Positions 55,744 through 64,000 of a stretch of 64,000 nt of DNA are shown piece by piece. The translations under genes were made by a program, and so were the position numbers. Numbering within the stretch: position 1 is the first letter of the stretch; every line of letters starts with the position of its first letter. The notes below the pieces were generated by a model. It was not told where the DNA came from, made no database searches, and saw only the letters and a list, made by a program, of their open reading frames with translations. Source of the stretch: Calamus simplicifolius. Lineage: Eukaryota > Streptophyta > Magnoliopsida > Arecales > Arecaceae. The stretch lies in assembly GCA_900491605.1 (NCBI GenBank), contig UESW01004562.1, positions 563,221 to 627,220 on the forward strand, given 5' to 3'.

Positions 55744-55825
55744 CTTTTTATAGACAAGCAAACAGGAGCAACCATTAAAGAAGGGAGCCCTAAAATTTGA
55801 AACGCCCAGGCCACACTGCCACGTG
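55744..55825 (-). promoter_or_regulatory. Putative second antisense promoter of element B
   Basis: A G-box CACGTG (55820-55825) lies 67 bp upstream of TATAAAAAG (55744-55752). D has the same arrangement with TATAAAA and a degenerate CCACATGG. Flanking sequence is also conserved. Confidence 0.55.
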
Positions 55826-56574
55826 GTAGATCAAAAGAAAAAGATGCTTTCCAAAGCGCACCGAACGCGCCTCCCAGGCCATGACGGAGGACGAAGATTT
55901 TCTCATGACCTCAAATCAAGAGCCTTAAATGCAGGAAACCGACCGCAGGTCCTTGAGATATGCGCAGGCCTGGGAAATCTCCTTTCGAAAACGACGCCAT
56001 CCAATGGCGATCGAATGCTTATCGCGTACGTTAAAAAGATCGTGTTGGAAAAGGCCAACGAGATAAATGCCTTAAGCAGAAACGAGGCATCCTTCAGCAA
56101 AGCGCAAAGTCGTTTCGTATGCCTCGGCAAAAAATGTACCAACTTTCTGCTTCGAACAAACCGAGTTGTCTAACCTCGCCCCAGCCGAGGCATTTGAGCC
56201 GTTTTTCGATCATTTCACGCCGAACCATTTCATGCCCTCACAAACCGAGTAAGCTTGCGCGCACCTAACCTCGGCCCCAACCAAGGCAAAGTCGAAGTTA
56301 CGTCCCACGGAAAACCGAACAATTTTATGCATCGGCAAAACCAGTTAATCTGACTTTGATTGAGCAAAATCTTCGATTCGGAACCCCCAAGGGCTATCTG
56401 ACTTTAAAGCGCATTTGTTTGCGATTCATTTATCATCGAAGGAACTCCCGGCAAAAAAGTCATTCGAAACGACAATGACCAAAGCGATAAGGCAAAGCAA
56501 AACAGATTAAAAGGTTCATTCATTGAGTCCCGATCGGATTACAAGTTGAAAAAACAAAAATACATGAGCAACCC
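55826..56574. other. Element B spacer 3' of the antisense gene
   Basis: It contains a segment (55900-56080) similar to D 16310-16490, and CGAGG/CTCGG-rich stretches. CAATGAATG near 56520 (minus strand) matches the 3' flank of the D antisense gene. No intact gene is seen. Confidence 0.45.
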
Positions 56575-57080
56575 TTAAGAATCAGGGTTCGAATCGGTCC
56601 CGAGAACCTCCTTGGTGACATCCGGAAGGACTTGACTCGCCTCACCCACTTCGAATGTTGTTGGAAGAGGGACCTCGGGTTCCTCAGCAACAGGCTGAAG
56701 GCATTCTTCAGTAGCCATGGCCTCTTTGGGACCCAGGATAGCGTCAAGATTGACATCCGAAATATCCTCATACTTGGCTTCTTCGGCCCCTGGGGAACGA
56801 GTATCAAATAGCTCGACCTCTAGGAAAGATAAATCCAACTCGGGATACACTCGAGAGATCTTCGCACGAGTTTCCTCCTCACCGAATCGGAATGCATCGG
56901 CACAAGCCTCTCTACGCTCCTCAGAGAATTGGATAGAACTTTTGTACTCCTCCACAGCCAAGGTAATTCGGTCGTTAGCTTCGGCTAGCCGACCCCCAAG
57001 ATCAAGATTCATTTGGCGACTCGAGGCCAAATCTGCCCTCAGGGCCTTAAGCTGCTCCTACGCCTCGAGCTCGATTTTGC

Positions 57081-57159
57081 CTATTTGCAAGCATCAGGTC
57101 ACTTGAGGCCATAAACAAAAGAAAAGAGCTAGAAACAAGTAGACGAAAAGACGCTATAC
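57081..57159 (-). other. Third intron of the B antisense gene, acceptor decayed
   Basis: The donor GAG|GTATAG aligns with the D intron. The D acceptor TTTGCAG corresponds here to TTTGCAA... or TTGCAAATAG, so the original AG seems to be lost and the nearest AG shifts the frame. Confidence 0.55.
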
Positions 57160-57807
57160 CTCTTCCTTCCGCCGAGCCATTTTATCGCTCAGCTTATGGA
57201 CCTTTTCCAGGGCCTTTAATTTGGCCACTTTATTCTGTTGGAGACCATCTTGAGGTCATCAATTCGGGATTGTTTGTCCTCGATGTCCCGCTGAGATTGG
57301 TTAAGATCAGTGGTGAGCTTGGCAATTTGATCATGCTGCCATTTCAGTCGATCTTTCCTATCAGCGGTTTCTTATTAAGGCTGGCAAGCTGATCTTGCTG
57401 CCACCGACACCTACGCTCCTCCTCCTCGAGCCTCCTGCTCCAATTATTCTTCTCCTTAGCGTGGCTATTTTTAGCTGACTCCACCTCTTATCAAAGTGCA
57501 GCTGCAAGGCATTGACCTCGTCGGCGTGTTTAGCCTTAATTTGGGATAACTCCAGGCAAGCCTTGTTCGACTGTTCATGAAAACCCTAGAGCTCTTTGAC
57601 TTGAGCCTCAAGCCGAGAGGCCCTCTCGGCAGTGATTCGATAGCACTTGCCCATCCTATCAAGGTCCCTGAACGGACCCCAGGGCCCTGGAAAGCCGGCT
57701 GTCGAATCCACCCTTGTCCGAAGGTTGGCCGCCTCCTTCCTGACCTGGGCGCAAGCCCCTGTGGCCAAATTTAAGTGCCAATTCAGCACCCTCGTGATCA
57801 AAGCATT

Positions 57808-57883
57808 CTGTAGAAAAAGCACAAGTGAAAAACTATGGCCGAACCGACCGACTAAGAATTACGGCTTCGGTACAATGACTTAC
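57808..57883 (-). other. Second intron of the B antisense gene
   Basis: CAA|GTAAGT to TTTTTCTACAG|AATGC, 76 bp, phase 0. It separates ATNYASQ from NALITRVL and matches the D intron in position and phase. Confidence 0.78.
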
Positions 57884-58858
57884 TTGGGAGGCATAGTTTG
57901 TGGCAATCCTCATAAGAGTCGCATTACTAATTTCGGAGAGAAGGTAAACATCCTTTGGCGCTCCGGACTGATCAAAAGCTGCATCAATAATATCCCCGAC
58001 TGCAGGCTCATCCATCGAGGAACTCCCCCGCGCGCAGAACAACCGCATCAAGGCGGTAAGCATGTCGTCCACCTCTGGGTTGTGGACAAGAGAACTCATG
58101 GCTGAAGAGCCGGCCTTAAAGACCTCGGCATGAGGAACCCCATCCGATCGGCTTCCTCCATCAGAACTTTAGCCTGCATATCCTCGGATGCTTCGGCCCC
58201 GGTTGAGGGAACCCTAGCCCGAGCGTCCCCTCCATTCAGTGATTCTTCTTCTTCTTCCTCTTCCTCTTCAACTGTCGCTTCATCTCTGACAGACTCCACC
58301 TGTACTTCAATCTCTTTCACGACGTCCCCTGGTACCATAAGAGAGAGATCCTCAGCAGGAGACACCTTGACCTCCACCAACCTTTCAACAAGCAGCTCCA
58401 CTTGAACTTCAGCAGTCACGACTGTCTCTCCTGACCCCTCCACCTAAGCAGAGGCCTCTTCCACATGCAGTGGGCTCCCCACCACTGGTAATTGAAGCTG
58501 GTTAACCTCTGGCAGGAGGATCGCCAGACGGACCGACAACATCTCCTCAGCATCGTCTGATACGATTACTATTTGGAGAGAAAAACCTTAGCAGCTCCTT
58601 CCGAGCTCCCCCTAATGGTTTCCTCTGCTACCTTGCCCCCCTTCGGCAGGGAGGGCTCATCAATTACGGCTGGCGCTTTCACTTCCTCCCTCTTTGAGAT
58701 AGAGGAGTGGTGGCCGACACTGTCTTTCCTTGGCTCCCTTGAGCGAGACCCAAAAGGATGGACCCTCTTCTCGGACCTGTGCTTGTCTCCGGAGCTGAAG
58801 CCCCTGTGGCGCTTGCCCAGCTCCTTCCTCATTTGGCCCACGAATGCGGATCTCTCGG

Positions 58859-58935
58859 CTGAAAACACAGCGGATATTCAGTTAAACAGTAGCGGAAATT
58901 ACATAAACACACTGACCACCAGAGCGAACACTCAC
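58859..58935 (-). other. First intron of the B antisense gene
   Basis: CTCAAG|GTGAGTG to TGTGTTTTCAG|CCGAG, 77 bp, phase 1. It joins LSSIDPQ to AERSAFVGQMRKEL in frame. The D copy has lost this region. Confidence 0.75.
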
Positions 58936-59160
58936 CTTGAGGGTCGATAGAGCTAAGCCCGGCGGCGAAAAGGGCATCCTCTGCTAACAAAGTGCTGGCT
59001 GATACCTCCTGACCACTGCGAAGGGTCACCAGATTTCTCTTCTCCTGCTCGCTCAACTTCGGGCGCGCCTTCGGATCCTTCACATAACTCGCCCATCCCT
59101 TGGAAAATATGAATCGATGTTTCCTTCGGCAATGACAAATCGGGGCTTCCACTCCTTTAT

Positions 59161-60715
59161 TGTTGGCCCAGATGGCAACCCAAGAAGGGAGGGGGTAAAT
59201 TGGGTTCTTAAAAAAATTAGATCTTTAAAACTATGTGCTTTGAAATAAAAGAGATTGAGTGCAAGATAAATGCTAAGCACAATAATGAGATAGAAAGAGA
59301 GAGAGACAAAGCATGACAAACACAAAGATTTTATAGTGGTTTGGTGTATCCAACACCTACGTCCACTCCCAAGTAGCACTTGGGCCCATACTATAATCCA
59401 CTTGATTACGGCCGAGTTGTTTTACAAGCTCACAACTCAAAACTTGTTGTTTTCCCAAGAATCACAACGAACCCAGCTGGTTTTACTGGGCTTACCAGCA
59501 CAAAACCCAACCATAAGCTATCCTTAGCTTGTCCCGAGGTATACTACCTCCATTATTTTAATCCCCTGATTGAATTAGCAAACACAAATGGAAAATAGAG
59601 TTTAGAATACAAAACAGCTCCTTAAATGAGCAAATATGCAAATAAATAAACAAGGATAGGAAAGCCTGATAGAAGCATTTTGAAAGCAAGCTTTTTCTTT
59701 TCTTCTTTTCCCCTTCTCCTTTGAAAGATTGAATCAGGGCCTCAGCTCAGATTCTTCACTGAAAGTTGCAGTTGAGAAGTTAAAGATTTGGGGCTTTTGC
59801 TTTCTTTCTTCTAACGTTGAAAATCTCCTTGATTTGATCTTGAGAAGCTTATGGATTTCTCTTTGAACTTTCTGGATTGATGGATTTGAGCTCAGAGTTT
59901 TTCTTTTTTGATTTCTCTCTTTTTTTTTGCTCTATATTTCTGTATTTTTCTCTATATTTTCAAACGGATGGATATCCCCCTTTCTATAGTCTTCAATCCA
60001 AGGTTAGGTAGAAAATATAGTCGTTATGAGATGCTTGGATGTTTCTACACATAAAAAGAAATAGCCGTTAGAAGTTAGTAGAAAAAATATTACCGTTGGA
60101 GCTGATCTAACATCTGAAAAAATCTATTCCTAACAGGTTGGAGTCGGCTCCAACTTTTCAGGTGTCGGCTCCAGATCGGATGTCCAAAAATAGCAAACAA
60201 AAAGTTTGAGGAGTCGGTTTCAAGAAAGTTAAGTGTTGGCTCATCGCTTTCGGGAGTCGGCTCTGAAATCCAAGAGTGTCGGCTCCAGAAATGTCCATAA
60301 AAATACATTCTCTATTCTCAGGTTAGAGTCAGCTCCAGAAACTCAGGTGTCGGCTCCTGAACTCTCAGGTGTCGGCTCCCGAATTCTAGGTATCGGCTCC
60401 AAAACTGAAATAGAATACACTTCTCTGTATCTCAAGTTGGAGTCGGCTCCAAAACAATGGGTGTCGACTCCGGACTGTGCCAAAAATCCAGAAATCTTCT
60501 GATACGGCTTGGGGTCGGCTCCTGACTATTTGGGTGTCGACTCTAAGTTCTGAACTTTAAAAAATTCCTTTAAAATTTGATTCAAAACTTATTCCTTTAT
60601 TCCTTTTGATTGATTAAATATTTTTAATCCCTGAAACACTTATTAAATCTGTCAGAAACATAGTGAATATACTCATATCTTTTGTTAATCATCAAAATCA
60701 ATAATTAGGTCAACA
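59161..60715 (-). mobile_element. SIRE-type solo LTR (1555 bp)
   Basis: It begins TGTTGGCCCAG and ends GGTCAACA on the plus strand, with the duplication tttat at 59156-59160 and 60716-60720. There is no internal region. A complete LTR with a perfect target duplication is the mark of LTR-LTR recombination. It interrupts exon 1 of the B antisense gene. U3 has eight GTCGGC motifs at about 60143-60515. The TATA position has TATAGAAAG, weaker than in the other copy. Confidence 0.93.
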
Positions 60716-61255
60716 TTTATCGAAGACGGATTATCAGAAATCATCTTGAACGACTTCCGGGGACCAATGTAGGGCCACTTAGAGCTCCTTCCGGAAACCA
60801 GGTTGTAGCAGATTCAGAATATAGGAAGGGTCGCAGTCACCCCAATGCGACTGCACATCAAGATGAACCCGATAAGATTGCACCAGCTATTTGGAGCCAC
60901 CATTGTTGGGCATATATTGTAAAACCTCATCACCTCCTGTACCAACGGGTGAAGGGGGAACCGGAGACCTGCCCTTAAGCTCTCCTCATAAAAGAAGACT
61001 CCACGGCTTAACTCGGTCGAAACCCGGTGCTCAGCCCTCGGCACCCATAAGGCTACATCTCGAGGAACTCTATAATGGCGACGGATTCTATCCAGATCGT
61101 CAAAGGTTACCTCTGAGGCAACATCGTCAGGACCCTTCATATTGGCTGAATAAGAAGCAGAATATGAACGAGCAAGCAAGGGCTCAGGGAAGAATGGGAA
61201 ATCTCTATAGCAAGAATGAAGAGGCGTTGCGAAAGGAGCGCCACCCTAGCCCTCT

Positions 61256-61336
61256 TTAAATAAACGGTTAGAAGGAAAGCCAAAGACGCCAAAATTTCCG
61301 ATATAGGCGCCAGAAATAAAGGAACTCCGCCACGTG
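61256..61336 (-). promoter_or_regulatory. Putative promoter of the B antisense gene
   Basis: TATTTAAA at 61263-61256 lies 115 bp upstream of the ATG, and a G-box CACGTG lies 67 bp further upstream at 61331-61336. The spacing equals that of the second antisense promoter. No transcript evidence is available. Confidence 0.5.
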
Positions 61337-61510
61337 GAATTCTCGCTATCGCGGGCTGCTGGAAACCAGACGTTTCCTCCTCGAGTTACGACGAAAAATG
61401 ATGACGAAACAGCGGCCATCATTTACGAGATTGTCATTGCCTGCCTTTTCAAATCCCCTAAATAAGATAATTTGGACTCTACTCCCTATATCTGAACTTA
61501 CACTTCGGAC

Positions 61511-61526
61511 TAGGGAGTGGGGGGCA
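61511..61526 (+). other. Polypurine tract of element B
   Basis: TAGGGAGTGGGGGGCA directly before the 3' LTR, identical to the tract of D. Confidence 0.88.
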
Positions 61527-62543
61527 TGTAATGAGGGATAAAATCGTTATTGCATTAATGACCACACGCATCGACAATTGGGTCAAGTCCAATTCCAACG
61601 TTCCGTCGGCCAGTTGTCAAATCCACTAAATAGCGAAGCCCAATCGCCCTCAGTGGCGTCAGGTCATCCCGACGACCCCAACCATCCTCATACCTCGGCA
61701 ACCCAAGCCATTCTCATACCTTGGCAGCCCAAGCTATTCCCATACCTCGGTAACCCGATCCATCCATACCTCGGCAGCCCGAGCCATTCTCATACCTCGG
61801 TTATCCGAGCCATCATTATACCTCGGTAACCTGAGCCATCCCCACACCTCTATAGACCAAGCTATTCTATACCTCAGAAAACCAAATTGCCCCTCGCCTT
61901 GGCCGGGCCAAGGCGCTCGAATACCTCTGTGGAATCCGGCGTGGGAGAGTGTAAATTCACTATGACTAAATAAGATTCCAAATGAGGAATCATGCCTAGG
62001 AGTGGCCTGGGACCTACGGGAGTGGCCTAGAACCTACGCAATTACTGAATCTCAAGGCATCAACCAGCTCTCCCAGCCGTCGATCCTCTAACTGACAAGA
62101 TACGGTCCTACTGACCTCATAACAAACTTGATTCGAATCTGTTCTGAATCCTAACGGCTTTTAGACCTCCCCTCGTGTCACGCCCAAGGAATCAGGTGAT
62201 CCTCCATAAATATCACTGCCCTCCAACCTCTCAGGTACGCACACTTGAACGCCCACTCATTTTCACTTATCATCATCACATAGAGAGCAGCTCCATCTAG
62301 GCTCAGAGCTCTCGGAAGAGAACACCGATCTAGGGAAGCTCTTCTGTGAGAGTCTTCTCCTCATATCTGCTTACTGTGAATCTCCACTGACTTGGGCGTC
62401 AGAGGGTCCTCCGCAGAGGGCTACCCCCACAGCACCCTCTGCACGCGGACTGTCTTGTAGGTTCATCCTGAGACGACGAGATTGGTGTCCGGACCAGAAA
62501 CCGAAAGCGCACCCGAGTTGGAGAATGGATTTCTGCGGCAACA
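61527..62543 (+). repeat. Element B 3' LTR (1017 bp)
   Basis: It starts TGTAATGAGGGATAAAAT and ends TTCTGCGGCAACA. It aligns with the 5' LTR throughout, including the 28-bp array and the TATA-like site at 62205-62213. Confidence 0.94.
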
Positions 62544-62548
62544 CACAC

Positions 62549-62823
62549 CAGCCTAAATTCTTGTTTTAATTTGCCACCTAAGGATTGTTGCTGAACAAGA
62601 TGAAGAGAAGCATGTAAAGACATAGAAGGTGCCATGGTAGTACGAGGCCTTGGACCACGATAGCTCTGGAACAAAGGAAAAGGACAAGCTCGATAGTCTC
62701 CACGCCTAAATGGGAATCACAATAAGCTAGCAGAGGAAACCCACGCTCTTGTAAAAGGATATGAGAAGGAAAACGATTCCAACTCACTTCCCATAGAAAC
62801 AAAGCCAACCTTGGGTGGGCACT
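62549..62823 (-). pseudogene. LINE ORF2 zf-RVT region, right part
   Basis: On the minus strand it reads AHPRLALFLWEVSWNRFPS and RGFPLLAYCDSH, the zinc-binding region after reverse transcriptase in plant L1 ORF2 (zf-RVT). The frame continues directly into the RNase H part at 44400-43881 if element B is left out. Most of the expected Cys residues downstream are lost to frameshift. Confidence 0.83.
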
Positions 62824-63419
62824 GGATTTTAATCTCTTCTTGTCAACGGTTCCTCGGGAGATCTATTCGCTGTAGGCAGGGTCCCAAGTAGGATGATTCC
62901 CTCTCTCCAACCTTGTTTATGCTCGTCACGAACATGTTATCTAGACTACTTAATGCAACATTGGGCTGATAAAAGGTATTGATGACATTTCAAATCTCAG
63001 AAGCGTCCAATTTATGGGTGATATGGTTCTCCTCTCTACAGCGGAACATGCATCATGGTGGCTATTAAAGCGGTATTTCTTGCTTTTGAAATACTTTTAG
63101 GCTTTTAACTTTCATAAAAATTGATTCATTCATATGAACTTGGATGGCGAGAAGTAAAGGCTTCAGCCAGTCATTTGAATTGCAAAAGAGGAGCGTTTTC
63201 TTTCGCCTAGGATTGCCACTATATGATAAGAAACTTCTCAATCACTCTTAGCTACTGCTGTTGCTAAGACACCTTCTCAACTGTCGGTAAGTCTTTGATT
63301 ATCTTCTTTGACGGACCAAAGATTCTTCGATATGGCTTCTCTCGATTGGAAATCTACGAAAAGTCTCTGGGCCAGAAATTTCGGCTAGGATATTCCAACT
63401 TAAGTTAGAGTCCCGAGCA
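62824..63419 (+). pseudogene. LINE reverse transcriptase fragment, inverted
   Basis: Plus-strand frames give L1-type RT. A RQG-type segment (RCRQGPK...DSLSPTLFMLVTNMLSRLL) spans about 62870-62945. A degenerate metal-binding box QFMGDMVLLSTAEHASWW lies near 63010. LGLPLYDKKLLN is near 63215 and LDWKSTKSL near 63340. Stops and frameshifts are frequent. The RT belongs upstream of the zf-RVT part but lies in opposite orientation, as in 5' inversion by twin priming. Confidence 0.75.
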
Positions 63420-63432
63420 ACACCTTAAGCTT

Positions 63433-64000
63433 GCAAAAAAGCTTAAGTATTTAAGAGGAATCTCTTTTTCTGTGCGAGCATGTAGGTGCCCTTACCTGAT
63501 CGAAGGTCCCTCTTACCAATTTATGAGAGTTCATGGAGCTCATGGCATAACAGAATGTCAGAGCGTACGTTCTGAGGCCTCGGTGGATATAACAGAATTG
63601 GCAGGATTTGCCCCCTACGTCCATGATGAAGGAAATATTTTCATTATGATTCAGGATTGTTGAAGGATCATGCAAACTGTTATGAGCAGTAAGGATCATG
63701 CACGTGAGCCCCACCGAAAGTTTGATCTGAGTGGCTAACTAGAGGTTCTACCTAGATGGCTGATTGGAGGTCCTACTCAAATGATCGACTGAAGATCCTA
63801 CCTGGATGGCCGATTGAAAGTGTGATTACCACCGTCGATTGGGCGTTGCCCCACCAGATACTAATTTATTTTTTGGAGCATATGGGGTCTTATTTGGAAT
63901 CATGAAAAGAAGATTCCTCTCTATTGGAGATAAGCTCACTCTAATCAATGTTGAAGTAGAGAGAGGAATATTGATAAACAATGGCTTAACTTTTTCATTG
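63433..64000. other. Spacer at the right end
   Basis: A perfect 9-bp hairpin CTTAAGCTT / AAGCTTAAG lies at 63424-63447. Three imperfect units of about 33 bp ('cctacctggatggccgattg') lie at about 63744-63830. The open frames at 63451-63714 show no recognised domain. Confidence 0.5.

Larger units (their letters stand above)
56575..61140 (-). pseudogene. Element B antisense gene (aORF): PF04195-type protein with introns
   Basis: The ATG at 61140 opens a frame with the 'putative gypsy type transposon' domain (Pfam PF04195): IRRHYRVPRDVALWVPRAE, GVFFYEESLRAGLRFPLHP and PNSWCNLIGFILMC at about 61090-60860. A SIRE solo LTR interrupts exon 1. Introns with GT-AG ends follow at 58935-58859, 57883-57808 and about 57159-57081. 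Later exons encode acidic and coiled-coil segments and stop at 56575. Antisense ORFs of this kind are known from Tat elements; their function is unknown. Several frameshifts and stops (such as near 58569) make this copy non-coding today. Confidence 0.78.
44401..62543 (+). mobile_element. Element B: Tat-lineage Ty3/gypsy retrotransposon with nested insertions
   Basis: LTRs of 1029 and 1017 bp (TG...GCGGCAACA) enclose 16.1 kb, with the duplication cacac at 44396-44400 and 62544-62548. The gene order is gag, protease, RT, RNase H, archaeal-type RNase H and integrase. A tandem-repeat spacer and a minus-strand antisense gene follow. A truncated SIRE copia element (about 51715-54645) and a SIRE solo LTR (59161-60715) inserted later; without them the element is about 13.6 kb, close to D. 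Sampled LTR identity is roughly 94 percent. The family is related to D but not identical. Confidence 0.95.

Overview
The window is repeat-rich nuclear DNA from a flowering plant. No intact host gene is recognisable. The evidence is a dense, nested set of plant retrotransposons: Ty3/gypsy of the Tat lineage, non-autonomous gypsy-like elements, SIRE-type Ty1/copia and L1-type LINEs, plus TIR/foldback DNA elements in AT-rich spacer. The LINE RNase H remnants look monocot-like and perhaps palm-like, but that is a weak inference from memory. There are no bacterial, organellar or CRISPR features.

Layout. 1-3.2 kb: AT-rich spacer with a 5'-truncated LINE (17-bp target duplication). 3.2-5.9 kb: decayed spacer with 49-bp tandem repeats. 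5.87-11.17 kb: element A, a non-autonomous LTR retrotransposon (TSD aattt) whose two LTRs carry 21 and 28 copies of a 45-bp hairpin repeat. 12.80-25.45 kb: element D, a minus-strand Tat element (TSD atact) with decayed gag-pol and a plus-strand antisense gene (aORF). 27.44-31.76 kb: element C, a non-autonomous relative of A (TSD taagt). 32.3-34.1 kb: a gypsy gag fragment between two 545-bp direct repeats. 36.2-37.1 kb: a probable LTR relic. 38.76-39.99 kb: a foldback TIR element and a MITE. 40.7-43.7 kb: an 874-base N gap with a duplicated flank and a partial copia-like LTR element, probably two haplotypes placed in tandem. 44.40-62.54 kb: element B, a plus-strand Tat element (TSD cacac). It is itself interrupted by a truncated SIRE copia element and by a SIRE solo LTR (TSD tttat). 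Element B sits inside an L1 LINE relic whose 5' part is inverted.

How the parts work together. In B and D the sense strand encodes Gag, protease, reverse transcriptase, RNase H, a second archaeal-type RNase H and integrase. Both carry mutations, and D has lost catalytic residues. On the opposite strand, between pol and the 3' LTR, both copies carry a gene for a protein of the 'putative gypsy type transposon' family (Pfam PF04195) plus coiled coil. It has GT-AG introns at matching positions and phases. Further downstream on the same antisense strand both copies keep a second conserved block: a TATA box about 75 bp ahead of a short ORF. Elements A and C have no pol. They share a primer-binding site, U5 and the first codons of gag, so they would depend on an autonomous partner.

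The most interesting observations are the intron-containing antisense gene, the second antisense promoter/ORF block, the hairpin minisatellites in the LTRs of A, the clustered GCCGAC (DRE/CRT core) motifs in the SIRE LTRs, and a CTCGG...CCGAG stem motif that recurs in tandem arrays of several distinct elements.
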